Assembly (NCBI RefSeq): GCF_000244915.1
Contig: NZ_CM001442.1
Span: 6,076,001 to 6,140,000, forward strand
From: Bradyrhizobium sp. WSM471
Lineage (GTDB): Bacteria > Pseudomonadota > Alphaproteobacteria > Rhizobiales > Xanthobacteraceae
Direction: 5' to 3'
Length of the DNA: 64,000 bases
The position numbers and the translations under genes were made by a program. The notes below the pieces were generated by a model that ran no database searches, had not been told where the DNA came from, and saw nothing but the letters and a program-made list of their open reading frames with translations. Positions 42,531 to 51,674 of the stretch are shown in pieces (the first letter of the stretch is position 1; every line of letters begins with the position of its first letter).

Positions 42531-45098
42531 CGCGGTTGCGCCGGCCGGTGCAATGTCGAGACGAGCCAGCATCGCCTGCGCCTGCTCGGCGCAGTGCTCG
42601 ATCAGCCAGCGTTCGAACGCTACGGGCGCGAGCGCGGGCGCGTAGAGGAAGCCTTGCACAACGTCGCAGCCGAGTTCGGCCAGCACCTTGCGCTGCGCCT
42701 CGGTCTCGACGCCTTCGCCGACGACGGTCATGCCGAGGCCCTGCCCGACCCGCACCACGGCGGTGGCAATCGCGAGCGCGCCAGCGTCACGCTCGATGTC
42801 ACGCATGAAGCTGCGGTCGATCTTGAGCTCGCGGATCGGCAGATGGGCGAGCCGGCTGAGGCTGGAATAGCCGGTGCCGAAATCGTCCACGGAAAGCCCG
42901 ACGCCGAGCTCCCGGATTGCGTTCATCGTCTCGAGCGCGGCGACGCTGTCCTGCATGAACGCGCCCTCGGTGATCTCGAGCATCAGCGCGTCCGCCGGCA
43001 GTTCGTATTCGGCGAGGATGTCCTTGAGCCGCGCGGCCAGCGTGACGTTGCGGAAATTGATCGGCGACAGGTTCACCGACACGGATGGAATGTCGAGCCC
43101 GGCGCGGCGCCAGCTCGCCATCTGCCGGCAGGCCTCGCGCACCGACCACAGGCCGATCTGCTCGATCAGGCCGCACTCTTCGGCGAGCGGGATGAATTTT
43201 GCCGGCGAGACGTCGCCGAGCTCGGCATCATGCCAGCGCGCCAGCGCCTCGACGCCATGGATCGCGCCGTCGCAGCTGCGGATCTGCGGCTGGTAGCGGA
43301 GGGTCAGCGCGCCCTCGGCGATGGCGCGGCGCAGCGCCGCGATCAAGGCCAGCCGCTGCTCGGTGAGCCCGTTCATCTCGGCGCTGAACAGGCGATGGGT
43401 CGAGCGTCCCGCCTGCTTGGCCATGTACATGGCCGCGTCCGCCTGCTGCATCAGGGTGTCGATGTCGGTCGCATGATCGGGATAGAGGCTGACGCCGATG
43501 CTCGCCGACATTTGCAGCTGCCTGGAGCCGAGCCGCAGCGGCGCCGCCAGCGCTTCGGTGATTCCGGCCGCGACGCGCTCGGCACCCTCGGCGTTGCGCC
43601 GCGGCAGCAGGATCACGAATTCGTCGCCGCCGAGCCGCCCCAGCATGTCCTCGGGTCCGATCTGCTCGCGCAGGCGCTGCGCGAGCTGGATCAGGAGTTC
43701 GTCGCCGGCGGCATGACCGAGCGTGTCGTTGACGTCCTTGAAATGATCGACGTCGAGGAAGGCCAGCGCGACGTGGCTGCCGGTCGGGCAGGCATCGATG
43801 GCGGTGGTGATGAGGCGCCGCAATTGCGCGCGGTTCGGCAGGCCGGTGAGGATATCGTGATAGGCGAGCCGCGCGATCTCGGCGCGCGCTTCCTTGCGCT
43901 CGATCGCGAAGGCGCCGAGATTGACGCAGGCCTCGACGATGCGGCGGTGCCAATTGCTCGGCGCGCGCGGCTCCCGGTAGTAGAAGGCGAAGGTGGCGAT
44001 GACCCGTCCGTCCTTGGCCTTGACCGGCGTCGACCAGCATGCGCGCAGGCCCATCGCGAGCGGCATCGCCTTGTAAGGCTGCCAGCGCGGGTCGGTCTCC
44101 AGATCGGTCGCCAGCACCGGCTCGCCGTAGAAGGCCGCGGTTCCGCACGAGCCGACATTGGGCCCGATGGCAACGCCCTCCAGTGCGCGGGAATAGTCCT
44201 CGGGCAGGCTTGGGCCGCCCAGCGGATGGATCAGGCCCGCGGCGTCGACGTGCAGCAGCGAACAGACGACGTCGGGCGCCATCTGCTCGACACGGCGGCA
44301 CAGCCGGTCTGCGATCTCGCCGATCGGAACCTCATCAGCGAGCGCGCCCATGATGAGCTGCTGCAGCGAGTGCAGCTGCTTGGTCTCGGTGATGTCCTCG
44401 AGCAGCGCGAAGATGTGCTTGACCTGGCCCTTCCTGTCGCGGAAGGCATCGATGCGGGCGCAGACCCAGATCTCCTCGCCGTCCTTGTCATAGGCGAGCA
44501 TCTCGACCTCGCCGCGGTGGCCGCCATCCATCAGGCGCTTGACGAGCTTCGCAACGGCCTTGCGATCGGTGTGGCGGCCGGCGATCAGCCCCCTGGCACG
44601 GCGGCCCTCGGCTTCTTCGCTGGTGTAGCCGAACAGCGTCGTGAAGGCGGCATTGACGTAGACGATGTTCTGCTCGGTGTCGGTGATGAGCACCGCGCGG
44701 TTGGTCTGGTCGGAGACGGCGTGGAGCAGCCCGATTCTGGCGCGGCGCTCGGCATCCGCGGTGACATCGCGCGCGAACACGATGCGGTAGGTAATGCCTT
44801 CACTTGCAATGGATGAAAGCGAGATGGCCGCGCGGATGCGGCTGCCGTCGTTTCGCACGAGGCTGATCTCGTCACGGAATTCTGCAACCGGATCGGCCTG
44901 AAGGCATTTGAGGGTGAGAATCTCGGCGTCGCGGCCGAGCACATCAGCGCGCGCGAGTTTCCAGATCCGCTCTGCACCGGCATTGAAATGCGTGATGCGA
45001 TGCGCGCTGTCGACGATGACGATGCCCTCGTCGGCGCGTTCGAGCGCGGCCAACAGCACTTCCGGAGTTTCTGTCATGGCACGATCGGAGGCGGACAT
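42513..45098 (-). CDS. PAS-PAS-GAF-GGDEF-EAL cyclic di-GMP signalling protein
   Basis: The product is 861 aa from ATG 45098 (MSASDRAMTETPEVLL); other in-frame starts lie nearby. Two PAS domains (about residues 10-120 and 125-240: VLLAALERADEGIVIVDSAH, AVLITDTEQNIVYVNAAFTT) are followed by a GAF domain (about 265-410). The diguanylate cyclase domain keeps GGDEF (LGRLGGDEFVILLPR) and the phosphodiesterase domain keeps EAL (GVEALARWHD) and DDFGTGYSSL. Both activities are therefore possible. There is no membrane segment, so it senses in the cytoplasm. It is a single gene. Confidence 0.93.
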   Translation of the reverse strand: MSASDRAMTETPEVLLAALERADEGIVIVDSAHRITHFNAGAERIWKLARADVLGRDAEILTLKCLQADPVAEFRDEISLVRNDGSRIRAAISLSSIASEGITYRIVFARDVTADAERRARIGLLHAVSDQTNRAVLITDTEQNIVYVNAAFTTLFGYTSEEAEGRRARGLIAGRHTDRKAVAKLVKRLMDGGHRGEVEMLAYDKDGEEIWVCARIDAFRDRKGQVKHIFALLEDITETKQLHSLQQLIMGALADEVPIGEIADRLCRRVEQMAPDVVCSLLHVDAAGLIHPLGGPSLPEDYSRALEGVAIGPNVGSCGTAAFYGEPVLATDLETDPRWQPYKAMPLAMGLRACWSTPVKAKDGRVIATFAFYYREPRAPSNWHRRIVEACVNLGAFAIERKEARAEIARLAYHDILTGLPNRAQLRRLITTAIDACPTGSHVALAFLDVDHFKDVNDTLGHAAGDELLIQLAQRLREQIGPEDMLGRLGGDEFVILLPRRNAEGAERVAAGITEALAAPLRLGSRQLQMSASIGVSLYPDHATDIDTLMQQADAAMYMAKQAGRSTHRLFSAEMNGLTEQRLALIAALRRAIAEGALTLRYQPQIRSCDGAIHGVEALARWHDAELGDVSPAKFIPLAEECGLIEQIGLWSVREACRQMASWRRAGLDIPSVSVNLSPINFRNVTLAARLKDILAEYELPADALMLEITEGAFMQDSVAALETMNAIRELGVGLSVDDFGTGYSSLSRLAHLPIRELKIDRSFMRDIERDAGALAIATAVVRVGQGLGMTVVGEGVETEAQRKVLAELGCDVVQGFLYAPALAPVAFERWLIEHCAEQAQAMLARLDIAPAGATAVKRSA

Positions 45099-45250
45099 CG
45101 CTAGACCCGGAGGCATCGGGAAGATATGGCAACCGAGGCTAGCGCCGCGATGGTGTCCAAGACGTTTTTGCAGTCCGCTCGCACCGCGCCAAGACGCGAC
45201 ATGCTTAACGTTCCGCAAAAGACGCGAAGGTAATTCGGTGCGTACGGAAC

Positions 45251-46555
45251 CTATTCGGCACCTGCGCCCGCCGGAAGCTTGCCGGCGACGGCGCGCACCT
45301 TGCGCGGCGCGGCTTGCCAGATCGAGAGCGCCGACAATCCGCTCACGATGATGGCAACGCCAAAGGCGAGCGTGTAGTCGCCGGCCCGATCATAAAGCAA
45401 GCCGGTGACCCAGGGACCGGCCGCGCCGCCGGCCAATGCCGCCAGCATGATCGTGCCGAAAATGCTGCCCTGGTGCCTGCCCTGAAAAATCTCGAAGACC
45501 ACCGCGCCCATGATCGAGGTCAGGCCGTAGCCGAGCGCGCCCTGCGTGAACACCATGAGGTAGACCAGCCACAATGACGGCTGGAATTTCAGTGCGATCA
45601 GCGCGGCGAAAGAGATCGCAAAACCCGCGCAGCTGATCGCCCACACCCATTCCCGCCCGATCCGGTCGGAGACATGGCCGAGCAGGATCTGGCCGGGAAT
45701 GCCGAGCAGGCTGACGATGCCGAGCGCCCACACCGCAACACCCGGGCTGAAGCCGATGTCGAGGAGGAATTTGGTCTGGTGCACCTGCACTGCGTACCAA
45801 ATGTACAGGCCGCAGAAATAGCCGAGCGCAATCCACCAGAACCGCGTCGTGGCGACCGCTTTCCGGAGTGTCCATTCGGTCCCGGCCCAGACGGGATCGA
45901 CGATGTTGGAGACGGGTTTTGCGGCGCCTGCGGCCGGCGCGGCATCGCCGTCAGGCCGCAGGCCGATATCCTCGGGGCGCCTATGCAGGAACAGATTGAT
46001 CGGCGCCAGCACGATCAGGACCATCAAGCCCATCGCCGTGCAGGCGGTGCGCCAGCCGGTCCCTTCGATCATGTGCTGCACCCACGGCAGCAGCGTCACC
46101 GAACCGATGCCGACCCCGGCGAAGGCGATGCCGATGGCGAGGCCGCGCGTTCGGATGAACCAGTTCGGCAGGAACAGCGACTGGCCGGAATAGCCGAGAC
46201 ACACCGAGCCGGCGCCGACCATGACGCCGATGGTGACATAGAGATGCCAGGGCTCGCTCGTGAGCGGCGCGAGCAGCAGCCCGCCACCCATCAGAACGAC
46301 GCCGAGCTCCATCACCGCGCGCGGGCCGGCGCGATCCATCAACCGGCCGATCAGCGGGCTGACCATGCCGGATACCACGAAGCCGAAGGAAAAGGCGCCC
46401 GCGGTGACGCCGCGCTCCCAGCCGAATTCGGAGATGATGGGAGGAAAGAACAGCGAGAAGGCGGTGCGCGCGTTGACGCCGATCGCCATGGTGACGAAGG
46501 TCACCGCGACCACGACCCAGCCGTAGAAGAACGGAAGCCGCATTGTGTATTTCAT
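45251..46555 (-). CDS. MFS transporter, oxalate/formate or monocarboxylate-like
   Basis: The product is 434 aa from ATG 46555 (MKYTMRLPFFYGWVVVAVTF). About 12 membrane helices are seen. The features (FYGWVVVAVTF start, FGWERGVTAGAFSFGFVVSG, GWRTACTAMGLMVLIVLAPIN, central RPEDIGLRPDG loop) match the OFA/MCT group of organic-acid carriers. The Pro/Ala-rich loop between the halves is normal. Substrate unknown. It lies between the two GGDEF-EAL genes and the palindromic repeat at 46661, and appears to be monocistronic. Confidence 0.9.
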   Translation of the reverse strand: MKYTMRLPFFYGWVVVAVTFVTMAIGVNARTAFSLFFPPIISEFGWERGVTAGAFSFGFVVSGMVSPLIGRLMDRAGPRAVMELGVVLMGGGLLLAPLTSEPWHLYVTIGVMVGAGSVCLGYSGQSLFLPNWFIRTRGLAIGIAFAGVGIGSVTLLPWVQHMIEGTGWRTACTAMGLMVLIVLAPINLFLHRRPEDIGLRPDGDAAPAAGAAKPVSNIVDPVWAGTEWTLRKAVATTRFWWIALGYFCGLYIWYAVQVHQTKFLLDIGFSPGVAVWALGIVSLLGIPGQILLGHVSDRIGREWVWAISCAGFAISFAALIALKFQPSLWLVYLMVFTQGALGYGLTSIMGAVVFEIFQGRHQGSIFGTIMLAALAGGAAGPWVTGLLYDRAGDYTLAFGVAIIVSGLSALSIWQAAPRKVRAVAGKLPAGAGAE

Positions 46556-46660
46556 CCCTGGACGGTCCTTCCGACCATCCGGGACTGCCCGGGTCAAGCG
46601 TTTTTCGCGCATGCCCGTTGAGCGAGAGCGCGATCGCATTCGAGAGCGGTTTCCCCGCGG

Positions 46661-46794
46661 CCATCCTTCGAGACGCCCGCTTTAGGCGGGCTCCTCAGGA
46701 TGAGGACGGAGTGTACGGCAGCAGTTCAACAGGCACCGATGCCGCCTAGCCTCATCCTGAGGAGACCGCGAAGCGGTCGTCTCGAAGGACGAGG
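46661..46794. repeat. dispersed palindromic repeat, CCTTCGAGACG family, copy 2
   Basis: It has the same architecture as 27185-27317: CCATCCTTCGAGACGCCCGC at the left, CTCAGGATGAGG inside, CCTCATCCTGAGGAGACCGC and CGTCTCGAAGGACGAGG at the right. It lies between the MFS gene start and the next gene's stop. Confidence 0.88.
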
Positions 46795-46801
46795 CGCGCG
46801 C

Positions 46802-49192
46802 TCAGGCGGCGTCGCGCTGGGACGGTTTGACCGGCGCGTCGAATAAAATGCGTTCGATGGGGTGCGGGCGGCCGAACAGATAGCCTTGCGCGAAATTGAC
46901 GCCGAGCGCCTTCAGCCGCTCGTACTCCTCGCGGGTCTCGACGCCTTCGGCGGTGACCGACATGTCCAGCCCGCGCGCCAGCGTCACGATCGAGGAGATG
47001 ATGGCGGAGCTACGCGGCTGATGCGTGAGGTTGCGGATGAACGATTTGTCGATCTTGATCTTGTCGAACGGGAACGCGGTCAGATAGCTGAGCGACGAAT
47101 AGCCGGTGCCGAAATCGTCCAGTGCGAGCGCGATGCCGATGCTCTTCAGCCGCTCCATGAAGGCATGGTTCTCGACGCCACGTTCCAGCAGCACGGATTC
47201 CGTGATCTCGATCTCCAGCCGCTGCGGCGGCAACCCGGAATCCGCGAGCGCCGCGCTGATCATCTCGAACAGCTCGGCCTCCTTGAACTGGATCGGCGAC
47301 AGGTTGACGGCGACCGCGAGGTCGGACGGCCAGCCGGCCGCGTCCGCGCAGGCGCGCCGCAACACGAACTCGCCGAGCGGCACGATCAGCCCGGTCTCCT
47401 CCGCAAGCGGGATGAACTGGTCCGGCGCAATCAAGCCGCGCGTCGGATGCCGCCAGCGCACCAACGCCTCGAAGCCGCGCCGCGCGCCGCTGAGGGCGTC
47501 GACAAACGGCTGGTAGTGCACCTCGAGCTGGCATCGCGCGATGGCGTCGCGCAGATCGCCTTCCAGCGTGCTGCGCGCCTCGAGCTCGGCCGACATCGCC
47601 TTGTCGTAGATGGTGAAGCAGTTGCGGCCCGACGATTTCGAGCGGTAGAGCGCAAGGTCGGCCTTCTTCAGCAGCTGCTCCTGATCGCTGCCGTGATCGG
47701 GCGCGATCGCAATGCCAATGCTGGTGCCGATCTCGACGCGGTGTCCGGGAAGAAGGAACGGCTCGGCCACGAGCTTGGCGATCCGCCCCGCCAGCTCGGT
47801 TGAGCAGACGCGCTGATCCTCGCAAGCTTCCTGGATGACGGCGAATTCGTCGCCGCCGAGCCGGGCCAGCACGTCGCTGGGGCGCAGCGCCGATTTCAGC
47901 CGCTGTGCGACCTGACGCAGCAGCACATCGCCGGCACCGTGACCGAGCGAGTCGTTGACGTTCTTGAAGCGGTCGAGGTCGAGCATCAGGATCGAGAAGG
48001 TCGGACCGCCGTCCTTCAAACGGCCATTGAGCTCGTCGAGCCGGGCAAGGAAGAAGGCGCGGTTCGGCAATCCGGTCAGGATGTCGGTCTGGGCGAGTTC
48101 GAGCACCCGCCGGTTCGCCAGCGACAGCCGCTGCGAATTGCGGCTTGCGAGCACGAGATAGGTCGAAAGCGACAGCGTCAGCAGCATGCCGACGATCAGC
48201 ACCGCGCCCGCGCGATCGTAGGTCGTCTCCAGCGGACCGCCGGCAGCCGGAACCGCCCGCACCTGCCAATCCATGTCGCCGATCTTGAGATTGCCCGACC
48301 AGTGCAGGGCGCGCGCGACGTCCCGCATCGACTGCGGCGCCGTTGGGGCCGACGAATAATCCGGCAGCATGTCCTCCAGGCCGACGATCTGCCCCGTAAA
48401 CGGCGGATAGACGTTCACGCTGACCGCGGGGCTTGCCCCGGTCGTCACGCGAATGGACTGAATCAGCAGCGGCAGGTCGAAGACGCCGACGACGAAGCCG
48501 GCGAGATTGCGGCGCCGGTCCACGACCGTGTCGCGCGACGTTCCCTTGGCGTAGACGGGAATGGCGACGAGTACGTCGGGCAACCGGCCGCCCGCCTTCG
48601 GCTCGTAGAGGCGGGTGCGAATGGCCGAGACGCGGTCGGTGTCGCGCGCGCGCTCGAGGACCGCGCGGCGCTCCGGAACGGTCGCGTAGTCCATGCCGTA
48701 GACCGGAGACGTCTTCGGCTGGGTCGAGTAGAGCACCGGAAAATATTCGTCGGTCTGCGGCGCGGTCGCGAACGCATCGCCCTGGAGCGACTTGATGCGA
48801 TAGCCGGACACGCCATCCGTGATTGCCGCGGCCTCGTATTCGGCGCGCTCCTTGCGGTTCACGCGCGGGACCCAGGAGATGCGCAGCATGCCGGGATGGC
48901 GCTCGAACAGGCGGGCGCTGAAGGTCTCGAATTCGCTGCGGGTGATCTCCTGGTTGGTCGATTCGAACAGCGTGCGCAGCGCGACGAGCCTGGAGATGTA
49001 CTCGCTCATGCCGTTCTGCATGACGATCACTTCGGTCTCGGCCGCGTTCTCGAACTCGATCTTGTTGACGCGGCCTTCCCATCGCGCCACGGCGGCCGCA
49101 GCCACCACCGAGAACAAAAGACCGATTCCGACCGCAACGAGCGCAGGACGATAGAGCCCGAGCAGCGGCGCGGCACGCCACCATCCGGTCAT
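46802..49192 (-). CDS. membrane-bound CHASE-GGDEF-EAL cyclic di-GMP protein
   Basis: The product is 796 aa from ATG 49192 (MTGWWRAAPLLGLYRPALVA), with GGAGG upstream. Two transmembrane helices (about residues 14-35 and 325-350) enclose a periplasmic CHASE domain (VALRTLFESTNQEITRSEFET, FPVLYSTQ and DYATVPERRA). Cytoplasmic GGDEF (LARLGGDEFAVIQEA) and EAL (GFEALVRWRHPTRG, DDFGTGYSSLSYL) motifs are intact. It would translate an extracellular signal into c-di-GMP synthesis and/or breakdown. It is a single gene, oriented away from the binding-protein gene at 49511. Confidence 0.93.
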   Translation of the reverse strand: MTGWWRAAPLLGLYRPALVAVGIGLLFSVVAAAAVARWEGRVNKIEFENAAETEVIVMQNGMSEYISRLVALRTLFESTNQEITRSEFETFSARLFERHPGMLRISWVPRVNRKERAEYEAAAITDGVSGYRIKSLQGDAFATAPQTDEYFPVLYSTQPKTSPVYGMDYATVPERRAVLERARDTDRVSAIRTRLYEPKAGGRLPDVLVAIPVYAKGTSRDTVVDRRRNLAGFVVGVFDLPLLIQSIRVTTGASPAVSVNVYPPFTGQIVGLEDMLPDYSSAPTAPQSMRDVARALHWSGNLKIGDMDWQVRAVPAAGGPLETTYDRAGAVLIVGMLLTLSLSTYLVLASRNSQRLSLANRRVLELAQTDILTGLPNRAFFLARLDELNGRLKDGGPTFSILMLDLDRFKNVNDSLGHGAGDVLLRQVAQRLKSALRPSDVLARLGGDEFAVIQEACEDQRVCSTELAGRIAKLVAEPFLLPGHRVEIGTSIGIAIAPDHGSDQEQLLKKADLALYRSKSSGRNCFTIYDKAMSAELEARSTLEGDLRDAIARCQLEVHYQPFVDALSGARRGFEALVRWRHPTRGLIAPDQFIPLAEETGLIVPLGEFVLRRACADAAGWPSDLAVAVNLSPIQFKEAELFEMISAALADSGLPPQRLEIEITESVLLERGVENHAFMERLKSIGIALALDDFGTGYSSLSYLTAFPFDKIKIDKSFIRNLTHQPRSSAIISSIVTLARGLDMSVTAEGVETREEYERLKALGVNFAQGYLFGRPHPIERILFDAPVKPSQRDAA

Positions 49193-49510
49193 ACGCCTCC
49201 GATCCTGATCGTTCTGATCCCGACCGCCCATTCCAGAAACCGCCGTCCCCTCTTCCCGATCGACCGAACCTCTGGTTGAGCCGCCGGAGCCACTATCGGA
49301 ACAGGACCGCGGTTAAGAACTGCACAATTTCAGAACACGGCTGTTCCGCATGACCCGCCTTAGTTAATGAAATGCAGGATGATGCGGACTTTGTCGCAAT
49401 AAGTTGCCGGTTTTCCCCGGAGTAGTACGGAGCAGCCGATACATCGCCGATTCATCCTGCGGAGATAGCTTTCCCGAAACCACTCCCCGCACCCGGCAAG
49501 ACTTTTCCTG
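49193..49510. other. 318-bp divergent intergenic region
   Basis: It separates the CHASE-GGDEF-EAL gene from the binding-protein gene. It includes a GGAACAG / CTGTTCC inverted pair near 49298-49350 and a run of A/T around 49365. No gene or clear operator could be supported. It must contain both promoters. Confidence 0.45.
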
Positions 49511-50677
49511 ATGTATCGATCTCGATCTGCGACATGCCTCGTCACGACCGTCGTCTTCCTGGCAGCAACCATGCTCCCGGCGAAAGCCGACGAGATCGGC
49601 GTCAGCGAGGATGCGATCCTGTTCGGCCAGGCCGCAGCGCTCGAAGGTCCCTCCTCCGCACTCGGGCAGCGGATGCGGCAGGGCATCGTCGCAGCCTTCA
49701 CCGAGGTCAACGCCAAGGGCGGCGTCCACGGCCGCAAGCTCCAGCTCATCAGCCGCGACGACGGCTACGATCCGGACCGCTCGGCGGCGCAGACGCTGCG
49801 GCTGATCGAGGAGGACAAGGTGTTCGCGTTGATCGGCGCGGTGGGCACGCCGACCGCGGTGGCGACCATACCGATCACCAGCGCGAGGAACGTGCCCTTC
49901 ATCGGTCCGTTCAGCGGCGCTGAATTCTTGCGCGACCTCGAGCTTGCGAACGTGGTCAACATCCGTGCGAGCTATGGCGCCGAGGCCGAGGCATGGGTCA
50001 AGCACCTCACGGAGGATCGCCATTTCACCCGCATCGCCATTTTCTACCAGGACGATTCCTTCGGGCGCGACGGTCTTTCCGGCGTGAAGCGCGCGCTTGC
50101 CAAACGCGGCCTCGAGCTCGCCGCCGAAGGCACCTTCGAGCGCAACACCCGCGCGGTCGCTTCGGCCTGGCGCACGATCAAGCGCGTCGAACCCGAGGCA
50201 ATCGTCATGGTCGGGACCTACGGTCCCTGCGCGGAGTTCATCAAGCTCGCGCACCGCAGCGGCGCTCGTCCGACCTTCGTCAACATCTCCTTCGTCGGGG
50301 CCGTGGCGCTCGCCCGGGAGCTCGGCCCCGAGGGCGAAGGCGTCGTCGTCTCTCAGGTCGTGCCGTTTCCCTGGGACCGCTCGCTCAAGCTGGTCGCCGA
50401 CTACCAGGCGGCGCAGACGGCGTTCGACCCGGCGCTGACGCCGAATTTCGTGTCGCTCGAAGGCTATATCGCCGGCCGTCTCGCGGCCGCGGCGCTGGAA
50501 CAAGCCGGACCGCAACCGACGCGCGCGGGCCTGCTGCGCGCCATCAACGATGTCGGCCGCTTCGACATCAGCGGCAGCACCATCACGGTCGGCATGCGCA
50601 TGCTCGACGCGCCACCAAAAGTGTTTTTGACGGTGATCCAGAAGGACGGGACGTTCAAAGCGGTGGACCGGCTGTAG
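49511..50677 (+). CDS. Leu/Ile/Val-type ABC transporter substrate-binding protein
   Basis: The 388-aa protein has an N-terminal signal peptide (MYRSRSATCLVTTVVFLAAT, cleavage near AKA-DE). The periplasmic binding fold of type I begins ILFGQAAALEGPSSALGQRM, followed by NAKGGVHGRKLQLISRDDGY and FALIGAVGTPTAVATIPITS. Other parts (GEGVVVSQVVPFPWD) are typical of branched-chain amino-acid or aromatic binding proteins. No permease or ATPase genes are next to it, so it is an orphan. Its 3' end is 7 bp from the convergent dehydrogenase gene. Confidence 0.9.
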   Translation: MYRSRSATCLVTTVVFLAATMLPAKADEIGVSEDAILFGQAAALEGPSSALGQRMRQGIVAAFTEVNAKGGVHGRKLQLISRDDGYDPDRSAAQTLRLIEEDKVFALIGAVGTPTAVATIPITSARNVPFIGPFSGAEFLRDLELANVVNIRASYGAEAEAWVKHLTEDRHFTRIAIFYQDDSFGRDGLSGVKRALAKRGLELAAEGTFERNTRAVASAWRTIKRVEPEAIVMVGTYGPCAEFIKLAHRSGARPTFVNISFVGAVALARELGPEGEGVVVSQVVPFPWDRSLKLVADYQAAQTAFDPALTPNFVSLEGYIAGRLAAAALEQAGPQPTRAGLLRAINDVGRFDISGSTITVGMRMLDAPPKVFLTVIQKDGTFKAVDRL

Positions 50678-50684
50678 AGCCGGA

Positions 50685-51662
50685 TCACGGCCGGCGCGTC
50701 CAGCGCTCGGCGTTGACGGCGCCTTGCGGGATCTCGCCTTTGACGATCGCTTCGACCTGGCGCACGGTTTCCAGCGACTGATATTCGATCGCCTGCGGCG
50801 TCAGTCCGCCGACATGGGGCGTGGCGATGACGTTGGGAAGCTTCGCGAGCTCAGGACTTGGCATCTGGTCGGGCGCGCGGCCGACATCCATCGCGGCACC
50901 CGCAATACGATTCTCGAGCAGCGCCTTCGCCAGCGCCGCTTCGTCGACGAGATTGCCGCGGGAGAGATTGATGAAGACCGCATGCTTCTGCATGCGCGCC
51001 AGCGCCGCCTGGCCGATCAGATTTTCGGTCTGCTCATTGGCGATGGCAAGGCAGAGGACATAGTCGGACGCGGCGAGGAGCTCGTCGAGACTGACCTGCC
51101 GGATGGCGCTGTCGCTCACGGCCGCAAACGGATCTGCGACCAGCACCTCCATGCGCATCACCTTGGCGATGTCGGCGAGGTAACGCCCGATGCTGCCATA
51201 GCCGATGATGCCGATCTTGCTGCCGGCGAGCTGACGGCCCATCCGCGCTTCCGGCTCGCGGCCGGCGTGGTAGTCGGCCGTCGCCCGGGACACGCCGCGG
51301 GAAAGATCGACCATGAAGCCGAGCGCGAGCTCGGCGACCGCCTGCACGAAGCCGGGCCCGGCGCGGGTCACGAGCACGCCGGCGTTCGAGGCGGCCTCGA
51401 CATCGACATTGCGGATGTCGACGGCGCAACGCACGAAGGCGCGCAGACGCGGCAGTTGCGCAAAGATCTCGCCGCGTCCCTCGGTCATGCGATCGGCCAC
51501 GATGATGTCGACATCTTGCGCAGCGCGCACGAGGCTGGCTGAGACCAGCGTCTCTTCGCTCTCGTGCAGGATCACCTCGGCGGCCGCGCGCAAACCGTTC
51601 AGGCTGCGATCACCGTAGTAATTGCGGCGCATCTCCGGCGTGTGGGCCAGCAGGACTTTCAC
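50685..51662 (-). CDS. D-2-hydroxyacid dehydrogenase (SerA/GyaR-like)
   Basis: The 325-aa protein is read from GTG 51662 with GGGAG upstream. It has the NAD-binding fold (GSKIGIIGYGSIGRYLADIAKV, about residues 148-169) and the catalytic Arg in INLSRGNLVDE (about 232-242), Glu in the following helix, and His in ATPHVGGLTPQA near 285. It would oxidise or reduce a 2-hydroxy or 2-oxo acid. It is the third gene of the TRAP operon, 12 bp after the permease gene, so its substrate is probably what the transporter imports. Confidence 0.9.
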   Translation of the reverse strand: MKVLLAHTPEMRRNYYGDRSLNGLRAAAEVILHESEETLVSASLVRAAQDVDIIVADRMTEGRGEIFAQLPRLRAFVRCAVDIRNVDVEAASNAGVLVTRAGPGFVQAVAELALGFMVDLSRGVSRATADYHAGREPEARMGRQLAGSKIGIIGYGSIGRYLADIAKVMRMEVLVADPFAAVSDSAIRQVSLDELLAASDYVLCLAIANEQTENLIGQAALARMQKHAVFINLSRGNLVDEAALAKALLENRIAGAAMDVGRAPDQMPSPELAKLPNVIATPHVGGLTPQAIEYQSLETVRQVEAIVKGEIPQGAVNAERWTRRP

Positions 51663-51674
51663 GGCAACACTCCC

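Noticed and set aside
42456..44816. 786-aa open frame opposite the PAS-GGDEF-EAL gene
   Set aside because: Antisense shadow of a long, high-GC gene with intact c-di-GMP motifs on the other strand.
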